From the NCBI RefSeq assembly GCF_014211975.1, contig NZ_CP060084.1, forward strand, positions 2,480,001 through 2,544,000: a stretch of DNA of 64,000 nt. The letters run 5' to 3'. The DNA comes from Teredinibacter haidensis. Lineage in GTDB: Bacteria; Pseudomonadota; Gammaproteobacteria; Pseudomonadales; Cellvibrionaceae. Below are positions 8,067 to 16,576 of this stretch, one piece after another. The notes beneath the pieces were generated by a model. The model was not told the DNA's origin and searched no databases. It saw only the letters and a program-made list of their open reading frames with translations. Every line of letters starts with the position of its first letter. Position 1 is the first letter of the stretch. The translations under genes and the position numbers were made by a program.

Positions 8067-8528
8067 TTAGTATTCCAGATTCCAGGAGCCAATACGATCA
8101 GCCGAGCGTTGGCGTAAAATCGCTTTGGCTAGCCAATATGAGGGCCGTTCATTCAATTCTTGTCGAAACGCTTTCAGCAGTTGCTTAATTGCGATATCTT
8201 CCGGTACTTTCAGAGGCTGAATATTGCGTTCAAGTAGCTGCTTTACTGCCGACGCGCCACACGCGCGGCAATATACCGCCACACAGTCGTCCAACAGCTC
8301 CAACTTATGCACCAGCTTATCTTCCATATCAAGCACGCCAATATCACAAAATTCCGCAATGGTTAGCAGGCTTGAAGCTTCTGAGTTAACGCCATAAATG
8401 GCAAATGTTTTCGCGGAGCCAAAATGCTGATTCACCATTCGATTATTATCTGTCGCAAAAGCAATTTTTAAAATTGGCTTAATATCATTGCTGGTGATGA
8501 CACTAAGTTTTCGCGTCAGGCTTGCCAT
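8067..8528 (-). CDS. nifX: FeMo-co precursor carrier NifX
   Basis: A 153-residue protein of the dinitrogenase iron-molybdenum cofactor family. It carries NifB-co or VK-cluster between NifB and NifEN. The family core is KIAFATDNNRMVNQHFGSAK around residues 20-42, with HFG near the cofactor-binding surface. VAVYCRACGASAVKQLLE follows later. It begins 2 bp after the nifN stop, so translation is probably coupled. It is one of four NifX-fold domains in the window. Confidence 0.94.
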   Translation of the reverse strand: MASLTRKLSVITSNDIKPILKIAFATDNNRMVNQHFGSAKTFAIYGVNSEASSLLTIAEFCDIGVLDMEDKLVHKLELLDDCVAVYCRACGASAVKQLLERNIQPLKVPEDIAIKQLLKAFRQELNERPSYWLAKAILRQRSADRIGSWNLEY

Positions 8529-8530
8529 TG

Positions 8531-9913
8531 CTAGTGCCTCAAGTCCTTTTCTTCGAATTGTTTCGATAATATAGACTCGTATGGCTGGACCCCTTTGTGA
8601 TTTTCAACTAGCAGATTGGCTAACTCAAATAATGTCTGTTGAGTTCCACGGTATCCAAACCAGCAGCGCTGAAACCCACCGATAAAATCGTACTGTGGAA
8701 AGCCCATTCTCAAAATCGGAATACCCAAGCGCCTGGCCGATTCCACAGCATGGCTGCTACCTAGAAATAACTGCGCACGGTTCAACATTGCCAACTGTTC
8801 TGCATCATCAAGATCCCCAACGCTTATACGATCTAAATCAGTTTGAATCAACGCGCTATTTTTGTCAGAGGCACGAGCAGGCACCACAGCAGCGACCGTA
8901 TGTGCGCCCATACTTCTCACTAGTCTATCGAACCCCAACACCAGATCAGAGTCACCCGCGATGGCAATGCGGGAGTCTCCAATCATAAAGTGAGTATCCA
9001 GCATCGCATCCTGTAATTGGCTACGCTGCCGCTGCCATTTGATCGGCACGTCCAGTCCACTTATTTCACTGAGTACCATAAACCAATCGTCTACGGCGTC
9101 CTGTCCGATTAGGTGGCCAAAATGAAATTCCGGTACTGACGTTCTTTCCTGCAACGTCGCAGCTGCCGTTATCATACTTTCCCCCACAACTAGAGTTGCG
9201 ACACTTTCACCGGATATTTTAATATCATTAACAGATACTCCACCGGACGTCAGCGGATTAAAATCGTCTTCATCGAGATGACCATCTAGTGAGCCGGACA
9301 GATCGGGAATTAACAGCGGTCTTAAACCGAAGCTTTCAATACTCTCGCTGATAAACTCCAGATCCCCCGGCGTTAAGTTACCACCACACAAAACGTTCAC
9401 CTGTTTTTTTCGCAGTCCAACACGACTGTGGTCCTGTAGCACCACACGTTCGATAATAGCTTTTACCGCGAGCGAAAAACCACTTTCAAAACAACCGGCA
9501 TAATCTGGAGTGTTAACCGGTACAACGATCACATCTTTAAACTGCGGATAGGTTTTGTGAAACTCCTTAATAGCGCGATTCAGATCACAGCCCTGAGTTT
9601 CAGATAATCCTGTAGAAAGCAAACCAATCAACGCGGGCCTGCTTTTTTCGCTAATGGTCTTTAAGGCTTCGATAATATTTTCATCTGCCCCCATTATGGA
9701 GCTTACCTGATCCATCGCCGTCGTTTGGATCGGTATAGGCTCACGAAAATGACGGACAAAAAACACTTTTGCAAAAGCTGTACAGCCCTGCGAGCCGTGC
9801 ATGAGCGGGATACTTTTGTTTAAACCCAAAAACGCCAAAGCACCACCTACCGTCTGGCTGGATTTTAGCGGGTTAACCGATAGAGCCTTTTTTCGTTTTT
9901 TGATGCCTGCCAT
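8531..9913 (-). CDS. nifN: FeMo-co scaffold subunit NifN
   Basis: The beta subunit of the NifEN scaffold, on which NifB-co is converted to FeMo-co. The 460-residue protein resembles NifK. LSVNPLKSSQTVGGALAFLG is followed by IPLMHGSQGCTAF with Cys 44, the ligand of the NifEN [4Fe-4S] cluster. GLLSTGLSETQGCDLNRAIK and VVPVNTPDYAGCFESGFSLA follow. It is located 6 bp after nifE and 2 bp before nifX. Confidence 0.97.
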   Translation of the reverse strand: MAGIKKRKKALSVNPLKSSQTVGGALAFLGLNKSIPLMHGSQGCTAFAKVFFVRHFREPIPIQTTAMDQVSSIMGADENIIEALKTISEKSRPALIGLLSTGLSETQGCDLNRAIKEFHKTYPQFKDVIVVPVNTPDYAGCFESGFSLAVKAIIERVVLQDHSRVGLRKKQVNVLCGGNLTPGDLEFISESIESFGLRPLLIPDLSGSLDGHLDEDDFNPLTSGGVSVNDIKISGESVATLVVGESMITAAATLQERTSVPEFHFGHLIGQDAVDDWFMVLSEISGLDVPIKWQRQRSQLQDAMLDTHFMIGDSRIAIAGDSDLVLGFDRLVRSMGAHTVAAVVPARASDKNSALIQTDLDRISVGDLDDAEQLAMLNRAQLFLGSSHAVESARRLGIPILRMGFPQYDFIGGFQRCWFGYRGTQQTLFELANLLVENHKGVQPYESILSKQFEEKDLRH

Positions 9914-9919
9914 TGCTCT

Positions 9920-11329
9920 TTATCCGTTTGCTGTTAAGACTTCGCCCATGCAGAGCTTATTCCAGGGTGCAGGTTTGCGTACCGCTTTCCATACAGGATT
10001 TTCCAGAGTCAAACACAGCTGACGTATTAATTCCAATATTCCCTCGTAACCGGCATAGGCAAACTCTCGTTCCTGATTAATATCGAGAAAAGGCATCTTA
10101 GCTTTTAATGCTGTATACATATTGCGCCCTCCAGCGATTAGAATATCGGCTTTATAGTCAGCAACAGTTTGCAGCAGTATTTTGGGATTGCCTTCATCCA
10201 GCATTTTCACATCGTCACCCATTAACTCCCTTATACGGGCTTTATCCTCTTCTGTAGACTTTCGTGTTCCAGTTGCCACGACCTTCATCCCCAATTCCTG
10301 CAAGGCGGAAACAACGGACCAGGATTTCACACCACCGGTATATAGGAGCACTCGCTTGCCCTCCAGGCGAGGCCGCAACGCCTGAGTTTTTTCACGAATC
10401 TTTGTTTCTTCCCTCTGGATGAGCGCTTCGGTTCTGGCAATTAAATCTAGATCATTAATACTGCTGGCGATGTCGCGTAGGGCCTGAGACATATCCGTGA
10501 TTCCGTAAAAACTACCTTCGAACCAGGGTGTGCCGTATCGACTCTGCAACTTCCGGGCGACATTGATCATAGCTTTGGAACAAACCATCATATTGACTTC
10601 TGCACGATGCATCGTTTGAACTTCTTTAAAACGAGCATCCCCAGACAATGTGCATAAAACGCGCAACCCCAGTTCATCAAACAACGGCAACACATGCCAG
10701 AATTCCCCTGCAATATTGTACTCACCGATTAAGTTGATATCGTGAATCTTAATATTCGGTTGATTAGGTAAAATAGGCTTGGGATCGGGTTCACGCGTTC
10801 CTACGACGTGCTTAAGCATCGTCTCCCCGGCTATACGATTCCCTAAGTTTTTTGTGCCGTAAAAACCCGCGGCGTCTACAGGAACAACTGGTACACCGAA
10901 ACGTTTTTGCGCCGCAAGACATACTGCATCTATATCATCGCCAATTAAGGCCGGGACACAGGTGTTATAGACGAATATTGCCGGTGGATGATATTGCTCA
11001 ATCGCTTGCTTAATCGAATGAAACAGACGTTTTTCACCCCGCCCCATAATCACATCCTGTTCCGACAAATCTGTAGTCATCCCAATACGGTAAAGTTTAG
11101 GGCCGCTGGAACGCGTCCCGCGACTATCCCACGAACTGCCTGCACAGGCGATCGATCCGTGAACAATATGAGCCACATCAGCGATCGGCAGTAAGGCAAT
11201 CTGCGCCCCATCGAACGCACAACCACCCGCAGCGGCACCGGGCTTTGGTTTGGAGCAGCCAGATTTTCCTTTTTTGTTATGACTGCACGCTGGCTCGTCC
11301 AACAACACTGCGATTTGCTTCGCTTTCAT
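9920..11329 (-). CDS. nifE: FeMo-co scaffold subunit NifE
   Basis: The alpha subunit of the NifEN scaffold, 469 residues and NifD-like. Cluster Cys are visible at about 37 (GGCAFDGAQIALLPI), 62 (SIACAGSSWDSRGTRSSG) and 124 (VYNTCVPALIGDDID). FeMo-co-pocket equivalents follow further on. An N-terminal CSHNKKGKSGCSKP extension adds extra Cys residues, as in Azotobacter NifE. It is the first gene of nifE-nifN-nifX-DUF269, with its own sigma-54 promoter and NifA site upstream. Confidence 0.97.
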   Translation of the reverse strand: MKAKQIAVLLDEPACSHNKKGKSGCSKPKPGAAAGGCAFDGAQIALLPIADVAHIVHGSIACAGSSWDSRGTRSSGPKLYRIGMTTDLSEQDVIMGRGEKRLFHSIKQAIEQYHPPAIFVYNTCVPALIGDDIDAVCLAAQKRFGVPVVPVDAAGFYGTKNLGNRIAGETMLKHVVGTREPDPKPILPNQPNIKIHDINLIGEYNIAGEFWHVLPLFDELGLRVLCTLSGDARFKEVQTMHRAEVNMMVCSKAMINVARKLQSRYGTPWFEGSFYGITDMSQALRDIASSINDLDLIARTEALIQREETKIREKTQALRPRLEGKRVLLYTGGVKSWSVVSALQELGMKVVATGTRKSTEEDKARIRELMGDDVKMLDEGNPKILLQTVADYKADILIAGGRNMYTALKAKMPFLDINQEREFAYAGYEGILELIRQLCLTLENPVWKAVRKPAPWNKLCMGEVLTANG

Positions 11330-11383
11330 ACAAAACGGCCTCTGGGTTACGACGTTGTTTTTTGCATAGTTTACAAGGGCAGC

Positions 11384-11400
11384 TGCAAAGGTTGTTCCAC
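11384..11400 (-). promoter_or_regulatory. Sigma-54 promoter of nifENX-DUF269
   Basis: The minus strand reads TGGAACAACCTTTGCA, with GG-N10-GC intact, about 60 bp upstream of the nifE ATG. Confidence 0.85.
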
Positions 11401-11441
11401 ATGCTATGCTGTTGTTTTATATCGTAATTTTTATTTCTTAT

Positions 11442-11457
11442 TGTCGGGATTGTTACA
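11442..11457 (-). promoter_or_regulatory. NifA upstream activator site for nifE
   Basis: TGTCGGGATTGTTACA, a perfect TGT-N10-ACA about 45 bp upstream of the -24 element. The CGGGATTG interior is shared with the site at 34550-34565. Confidence 0.75.
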
Positions 11458-11580
11458 AATAGTTGTTGGGTGTAGAGAGATTGATAACATATAATTTATT
11501 TTTATTTTGGCTCAGCTCTATGACTTGAAAAATGTAGCTATATTTGCAAGCGAAACGTAAGGCTCATTTGATAAAGAATA

Positions 11581-11838
11581 CTAATCACACTCTCCACACA
11601 GAAACTCGTCTATTTCCCGCATTAAATACTGATTTTTTGGCAAACCAAGCACAACTGACTCGGCCTCCGCCTGGGTATATCCGCGCAAGGTGAAACTGGT
11701 AACGCCAGCGGGTTTATTATCATAGTAAAGCTGCACTCGCATTATCCAATCACCCGTACTTCTTGTTTTCGAGCGAAGAAAAATCGAAGCCTTGAGATGC
11801 CCATCAAGAGGTAAAATCACATTGATCTCTGTCATCAT
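11581..11838 (-). CDS. Small nif-linked protein with C-terminal CxxC
   Basis: An 85-residue protein I do not recognise by name. It reads as a compact alpha/beta protein with PLDGHLKASIFLRSKTRS, WIMRVQLYYDNKPAGVTSF and YTQAEAESVVLGLPKNQYLM, and ends FLCGECD. The CGEC pair could bind metal or be redox-active. It overlaps the stop of the NifY-like gene by 4 bp (ATGA), so the two are translationally coupled and share the sigma-54/NifA promoter. A small conserved ORF also follows nifY in Azotobacter; whether this is its counterpart needs an alignment. A second ATG immediately follows the first. Confidence 0.75.
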   Translation of the reverse strand: MMTEINVILPLDGHLKASIFLRSKTRSTGDWIMRVQLYYDNKPAGVTSFTLRGYTQAEAESVVLGLPKNQYLMREIDEFLCGECD

Positions 11839-12311
11839 TCATTCCAACCGTCTTCCGCATACTGCTTAAACCGGCTCTCGCCCTGGCTCGCTCGTTGCTT
11901 TCTATTTATGATGTTCGACAGCCAAAACTCCGCTTTTTCGGCCAGTTGTATTTGTATGTGCTTTATTAATTTGTCGATTTCAGCCCCCGCCATAACCTTT
12001 ATCGGCGTAATGCCCAACTCCGCCAGCTGGCGCGCCGCTGAGTCACCAACAGAAGCACAATAAACAATATCCCCACCGTAAAGCCACGCCAATTTGGGTT
12101 TTAACTTGTCTTCATTGCCGTCTTGACTTTCATATAAAAACTGTTGACTGGCGATCAACCGGGCTTTTTCGAGTGCCACCTCGTAGGCATAAAATGCCAC
12201 CGAAGAACCAAAATGTTGATCCACTATTCCACCATCCTGTGAGGCGAATACGACAACTAGTGGCACGCCTTTCGTTTCCGCGTTTGCAAGACAATCAACT
12301 TCTTCCAGCAT
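11835..12311 (-). CDS. nifY: NifX/NifY-family nitrogenase cofactor protein
   Basis: A 158-residue member of the iron-molybdenum cofactor family: VVVFASQDGGIVDQHFGSSV, IVYCASVGDSAARQLAELGI, and a C-terminal AEFWLSNIINRKQR region resembling NifX. NifY-type proteins bind apo-dinitrogenase or FeMo-co. NifX is already present at 8067 and NafY at 28191, so NifY is the best label, but the family is hard to subdivide by eye. The ATG at 12311 follows AAGGAGG. It forms a two-gene operon with the 85-residue CxxC protein. Confidence 0.8.
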   Translation of the reverse strand: MLEEVDCLANAETKGVPLVVVFASQDGGIVDQHFGSSVAFYAYEVALEKARLIASQQFLYESQDGNEDKLKPKLAWLYGGDIVYCASVGDSAARQLAELGITPIKVMAGAEIDKLIKHIQIQLAEKAEFWLSNIINRKQRASQGESRFKQYAEDGWNE

Positions 12312-12368
12312 TGGACCTCCTTAATACACGCTCATCTACGCACAAGAAACACCTGCAGGAATTGACAA

Positions 12369-12385
12369 GTGCAAAATCCAAACCA
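12369..12385 (-). promoter_or_regulatory. Sigma-54-like promoter of the nifY-like operon
   Basis: The minus strand reads TGGTTTGGATTTTGCAC. GG-N10-GC spacing and TTGC are kept, but the CAC after TGG is replaced by TTT, so this is a weaker match. It lies about 60 bp upstream of the ATG. Confidence 0.6.
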
Positions 12386-12469
12386 GTGTATTAGTCTGTC
12401 CAAATAGACAATACATGCCCGAATTCAGGCCATTCGTATAATGCACCAACGCAGATAACCACCACACCT

Positions 12470-12485
12470 TGTCGTAAACGCAACA
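12470..12485 (-). promoter_or_regulatory. NifA upstream activator site for the nifY-like operon
   Basis: TGT-CGTAAACGCA-ACA, a perfect TGT-N10-ACA about 87 bp upstream of the -24 element and just before the divergent DUF255 gene. Confidence 0.68.
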
Positions 12486-12526
12486 ATACTGTGTAGGAAA
12501 TGTATAAAAGGCACGATTATTGATGC

Positions 12527-14818
12527 ATGTGCTCTAAGCCAATAGATACGCGAAATGTACGGAACAATGATATGGTTTTTACAGCTGACAAATTATTAGA
12601 AGAACAGCACCGAAAAAATGGTCGGTACACCATCAGAACCCAAAATTTGGATAAACATGGCCAGCCACTATTTGTTAACTCGTTAATATTTTCGCAGTCT
12701 CCGTATTTGTTACAGCATGCGCACAACCCAGTAAATTGGCAGGCATGGAATGACGAAACCTTCGCAATGGCGCGGGCTGAGAACAAGCCGGTATTCCTTT
12801 CTATTGGCTACAGTACTTGTCACTGGTGCCACGTTATGGAAGACGAAAGCTTTGATAACGTTGATGTAGCAGAAGTAATCAACCGGCTATTTATTGCGAT
12901 TAAAGTGGATCGGGAGCAACGACCAGATTTGGACGAGATCTATATGGCGGCTGTGCAAATAGTACACGGTAGTGGCGGCTGGCCTATGTCGGTATTTCTA
13001 ACACCACAGGGAAAGCCCTTTTACGGCGGCACTTATTTTCAAGCGAATCAGTTTATCCAGTTATTGGAGCAAGTCGGTCATGCGTGGCAAACCGAGCAAC
13101 CACAGCTTAATCAACAGGCCGAGCAGCTCTCGCTCGCTGTAAACCAGAAGCTCACCCCTGAAACAGACACCCAGCCACTAAAAGAAGGTTTGTTGACCGC
13201 CGTTTCTAAGCATATTCTGACCATAACGGACAAACAGTATGGGGGGATAGGGCAAGCACCAAAATTCCCACAAGAAGCGTTTTGGTGGTTTTTACTTGAT
13301 CAAATATCCCGCCAAACAAGACCCGTTATAGAAACCGCGGAATGGCCCTTTGTCGCTCACGCTCTAGACGCGATGCTACAGGGTGGAATTTACGATCAGC
13401 TCGGCGGTGGCTTTCACCGTTATGCCGTAGATCGTGAGTGGTTGGTACCGCACTTTGAAAAAATGCTCTATAACCAGGCGCAGCTTACGCGGGTCTACAC
13501 CCGCGCATGGCAGTTGAGTGGTAACCCAGAATACAAGCGCGTCGCAGAAGAAACTCTCTACTATGTGTTACGTGAACTCAGAAATGAACAGGGGCTTTTC
13601 TATTCTGCCACCGATGCCGACAGTGAAGGAGAGGAAGGAAAATTTTTTGTCTGGCAACTGGATGAATTAAAAACGCTACTCGACGAAAAGGACCTAACAC
13701 TTCTTAAGAGTATCTACGCCATAACGGAAGACGGTAATTTTGAAGGTAGTATTATTCTGACTCTCAACGATGACCTGCGTGAAATTGCGCTAGAAAACAA
13801 GCTGGAATATAGTCACATTGACGAGATATTAAGACGCATAAAAAACGTGCTTTACCACGCACGAAGTAAACGTACGCCGCCTCTTACCGATACCAAAATA
13901 ATTACTGAGTGGAACGCCATGCTGATAGCCTCACTTACCGAGGCCGCCAGTGCATTTAAGTCCAAAGTTTTTGGTACGGCGGCTATATGTGCAGCCGAAA
14001 ACCTTTGGCAAACCCATTACAGCTCGGAAGGCTTGTGTCGAATAGGTCTGGACGGCCAGCAGCTAGACTACGCACTACTGGAGGACTATGCACATTTTAT
14101 AGATGCCCTTATTACGCTCTACGATTATACCGACCAACCGCTATGGTTAGAACGCGCGCAAACCCTCCTTAACGACCTGAACACGCACTTCTGGGACAAC
14201 GCCTCCGGCGGCTATTTTATAAGCCCTAGAGATTCTCAAGGCCCGATGCTGGTTCGCAGTAAAAGCCTGGAAGATAACGCCACAATTTGTGGAAATTCGC
14301 AAATGCTTTTAAACCTCCATAAGCTCTACCAACGAACAGGGCAAGCCGCATTAAAAACACAGGCGGAAGATCAAATTTCTGCTTTTTCGGAAATCGCAAA
14401 TAAATACCCACTATCAGCACCGGTATTTCTTATGGGCGCTGCTGCAGCGCAATCGGCCTGCCCCACCAGCTTTCAATATGCGTATGGCGGAGCCGTAAAG
14501 CTACAGCTTACACCGACCGTTAGAATGGCCGCTACTAAAAACTCGTACACGCTAACTATGACAATACGTGAGGGCTGGTATCTACAAAGCGACCAACTAA
14601 AAATATACTGTAAGCCGTCCGTCGTGCTTATCACTGAATACCCACCAGCAAGCGAACTTGAAACTAGTAGCGGTACACTCCGAGTCTATACTGGAGACTG
14701 CAAAATTTATCTTAAACAACAAGGCTCGGAACCCACGTTCATTACTGTAGAGTTGCAGCCTTGCGATCAAAACACCTGCTACCCTACCGAGAAAGTTACA
14801 CTCGCCCACTGGTACTAG
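12527..14818 (+). CDS. DUF255 thioredoxin-like / six-hairpin glycosidase-fold protein with DsbD-alpha-like C-terminus
   Basis: A 763-residue protein in three parts. Residues about 50-200 form a DUF255 thioredoxin domain (SPYLLQHAHNPVNWQAWNDE, CHWC at 98-101, HGSGGWPMSVFLTPQGKPFY). Residues about 210-640 form the alpha/alpha-barrel seen in YyaL/SPATA20 proteins (YDQLGGGFHRYAVDREWLVP, PHFEKMLYNQAQL, DADSEGEEGKFFVW). The last 90 residues (VELQPCDQNTCYPTEKVTL) resemble the DsbD alpha domain. YyaL-type proteins have no agreed function. No signal peptide is evident, so it is probably cytoplasmic. The start is uncertain: the ATG at 12572 (GGAACAATGAT before it) may be the real one. It sits within the nif locus but I find no sigma-54 promoter for it. 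Confidence 0.85.
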   Translation: MCSKPIDTRNVRNNDMVFTADKLLEEQHRKNGRYTIRTQNLDKHGQPLFVNSLIFSQSPYLLQHAHNPVNWQAWNDETFAMARAENKPVFLSIGYSTCHWCHVMEDESFDNVDVAEVINRLFIAIKVDREQRPDLDEIYMAAVQIVHGSGGWPMSVFLTPQGKPFYGGTYFQANQFIQLLEQVGHAWQTEQPQLNQQAEQLSLAVNQKLTPETDTQPLKEGLLTAVSKHILTITDKQYGGIGQAPKFPQEAFWWFLLDQISRQTRPVIETAEWPFVAHALDAMLQGGIYDQLGGGFHRYAVDREWLVPHFEKMLYNQAQLTRVYTRAWQLSGNPEYKRVAEETLYYVLRELRNEQGLFYSATDADSEGEEGKFFVWQLDELKTLLDEKDLTLLKSIYAITEDGNFEGSIILTLNDDLREIALENKLEYSHIDEILRRIKNVLYHARSKRTPPLTDTKIITEWNAMLIASLTEAASAFKSKVFGTAAICAAENLWQTHYSSEGLCRIGLDGQQLDYALLEDYAHFIDALITLYDYTDQPLWLERAQTLLNDLNTHFWDNASGGYFISPRDSQGPMLVRSKSLEDNATICGNSQMLLNLHKLYQRTGQAALKTQAEDQISAFSEIANKYPLSAPVFLMGAAAAQSACPTSFQYAYGGAVKLQLTPTVRMAATKNSYTLTMTIREGWYLQSDQLKIYCKPSVVLITEYPPASELETSSGTLRVYTGDCKIYLKQQGSEPTFITVELQPCDQNTCYPTEKVTLAHWY

Positions 14819-14831
14819 CAATGCACCCCAA

Positions 14832-15950
14832 TCAAACCGTAAAAAGTGTTTCTTGCACGGAATAGACTTTTTCACCTAAGGCTTCGGCTACTGCCGGGTG
14901 CGTTATTTTTCCGGCTGCTACATTTAAACCCGCTGATAAATAACTGTTATCTTTCAAAGCCTGAACCCCCTCATTAGCCAGCTGTAGCACGAATGGCAAT
15001 GTCGCATTTGTTAGCGCATAAGTTGCTGTCTGCGCTACCCCGCCAGGCATATTTGCCACGCAATAGTGCGTAATACCATCAACCGAAAAGGTAGGCGTTT
15101 GGTGTGTGGTCGCACGGCTGGTTTCGAAACACCCCCCCTGATCGATGGCAACATCCACCATAACCGACCCCGGCTTCATGCTGGCTAAATGGCATTTCAA
15201 AACCAGCTTGGGCGCAGACGCTCCCGGCACGAGCACCGCGCCAATAACCGCGTCGGATTCCCGCAATTGATCTTCCAGCGCTCCCCGAGTAAAAAAGAGT
15301 GTCGCAATTGAGGGACCATATAACTCATCGATTTGCTTTAGACGAGCTATCGATTTATCCATAACCGTCACCCTAGCGCCCAATCCTGCAGCCATGCGGG
15401 CAGCGTTGATACCAACCACTCCACCACCAATTATCAATACTTTGGCTGCCGCTACGCCGGGAACACCTCCCAATAAAATCCCCGAACCTCCGCTAGATTT
15501 TTCCAGACAATGCGCCGCAGCTTGAATAGAAAGTCGGCCGGCGACTTCACTCATAGGCGCTAAGAGCGGCAAACCACCATGACTATCGGTAACAGTCTCA
15601 TAGGCAATGCAGTGTGCACCACTCAACTGTAACAGTTTGGCCTGCCTTGGATCTGGAGCCAAGTGTAGGAAAGCAAACAAAATATGATTTTGGCGTAATA
15701 ACGTACATTCATCTGGCTGTGGTTCTTTTACTTTAACCACCATTTGCGCAGATTGATAAAGATCACTCGCGCGATTAATAATTTCACAGCCAACCGCCTT
15801 ATAGTGATCATCACTAAAGCCTATCCCAACGCCAGCGCCCGCTTCAATAAACACTTCGTGCCCTGCTACCGTAAGCTCTCGGGCACCGGCAGGAGTAAGG
15901 CCTACACGATATTCCTGGTCTTTTATTTCTCTGGGTATACCAATTCGCAT
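14832..15950 (-). CDS. ald: Alanine dehydrogenase
   Basis: An NAD-dependent enzyme that interconverts L-alanine and pyruvate plus ammonia. It is 372 residues from the ATG at 15950 (MRIGIPREIKDQEYRVGLTP), which follows GAGG; an earlier in-frame start adds six residues. Landmarks are VVKVKEPQPDEC, HLAPDPRQAKLL, the catalytic His in LQLSGAHCIAYETV, the NAD site VLIIGGGVVGINAARMAAGL, and the terminal GLNVAAGKITHPAVAEAL. A role in moving newly fixed nitrogen is plausible, since alanine dehydrogenase works in ammonia assimilation in some diazotrophs, but I find no nif-type promoter for it. Confidence 0.95.
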   Translation of the reverse strand: MRIGIPREIKDQEYRVGLTPAGARELTVAGHEVFIEAGAGVGIGFSDDHYKAVGCEIINRASDLYQSAQMVVKVKEPQPDECTLLRQNHILFAFLHLAPDPRQAKLLQLSGAHCIAYETVTDSHGGLPLLAPMSEVAGRLSIQAAAHCLEKSSGGSGILLGGVPGVAAAKVLIIGGGVVGINAARMAAGLGARVTVMDKSIARLKQIDELYGPSIATLFFTRGALEDQLRESDAVIGAVLVPGASAPKLVLKCHLASMKPGSVMVDVAIDQGGCFETSRATTHQTPTFSVDGITHYCVANMPGGVAQTATYALTNATLPFVLQLANEGVQALKDNSYLSAGLNVAAGKITHPAVAEALGEKVYSVQETLFTV

Positions 15951-16106
15951 ACAGACCTCACGCAACATGTTTGTTGGGCTAACACTGATAGACTAGCCCA
16001 GGAAGCGAAGCCACGCTCCGATAAAATATACTCAATTTTCGTATTTGAGCGACTGAAACCTAACTTTCTATTTCTTTCCCAATCAATACTTATACCGTAA
16101 AAAATT

Positions 16107-16122
16107 TGGCAGTAAGTTTGCA
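16107..16122 (+). promoter_or_regulatory. Sigma-54 promoter of the decayed DUF364 operon
   Basis: TGGCAGTAAGTTTGCA has GG-N10-GC spacing and matches TGGCA-N6-TTGCA, about 75 bp before the first possible start. The nearest activator-like site, TGT(15968)-N11-ACA(15984), is one base too long for the NifA consensus. Confidence 0.75.
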
Positions 16123-16196
16123 TCACAAAATACAGTTACAACAAAAATGAAAACCAAAGTATGCTCGGAAGTCGTGAACCGGCAGGAAGTAACGCT

Positions 16197-16238
16197 ATGC
16201 ACAACGTACATATCACACATTGCAGAAACGCCGCATGA
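16197..16238 (+). CDS. Possible 13-residue His-rich leader peptide
   Basis: An ATG at 16197 preceded by AGGAAG opens MHNVHITHCRNAA. Its TGA overlaps the ATG of the next gene as ATGA. The ribosome-binding site here is better than the one for the next gene, so translation could be coupled. Three of 13 residues are His. It could equally be chance. Confidence 0.3.
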   Translation: MHNVHITHCRNAA

Positions 16239-16576
16239 GCAGCGAACTCCCTCAAGTGGAAGACTACCTGCGATTGTTTCAACGCTATGGGAGTTCTTTA
16301 GATCCCATTTATAAGACAGATACAGGGGAAGACCCCTATGCCTTTTTGTTTGAGCAAATTATTTTACTACTGATCAGACCGTCGGCATTTAACCTTTCAC
16401 TACCTGAATCCTTTCGCAAAACCGCGCACCGCTATCATAGGGGCGACCAAGTGGTACGTAAGAGCCTGAGTGATCCCGATGCTTGCCATTTTATGCTCTG
16501 TAGCCTATACGACCTAATCATGCTTAAAGGCGGCCTGTCTTTAAAACGCCAACAAAGCAAACAGGAAAGCCCATGA
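16235..16576 (+). CDS. Hypothetical protein in a sigma-54 operon
   Basis: A protein of 113 residues from the ATG at 16235 (MSSELPQVEDYLRLFQRYGS). A TTG at 16220 would add five residues. I do not recognise the family. It looks alpha-helical and soluble, with the hydrophobic segment FLFEQIILLLIRPSAFNLSL. It is the first full gene after a good sigma-54 promoter, and its stop overlaps the ATG of the DUF364 gene by 4 bp, so the two were an operon. Because the DUF364 partner is broken, this gene may be losing its function too. Confidence 0.6.
   Translation: MSSELPQVEDYLRLFQRYGSSLDPIYKTDTGEDPYAFLFEQIILLLIRPSAFNLSLPESFRKTAHRYHRGDQVVRKSLSDPDACHFMLCSLYDLIMLKGGLSLKRQQSKQESP

Noticed and set aside
12397..12410. 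TGTCCAAATAGACA palindrome near the nifY-like promoter
   Set aside because: The spacing is TGT-N8-ACA, two bases short of a NifA site, and a correct site is present at 12470.
15968..15984. TGT-N11-ACA upstream of the DUF364 operon promoter
   Set aside because: One base longer than the NifA consensus, so not listed as an activator site.
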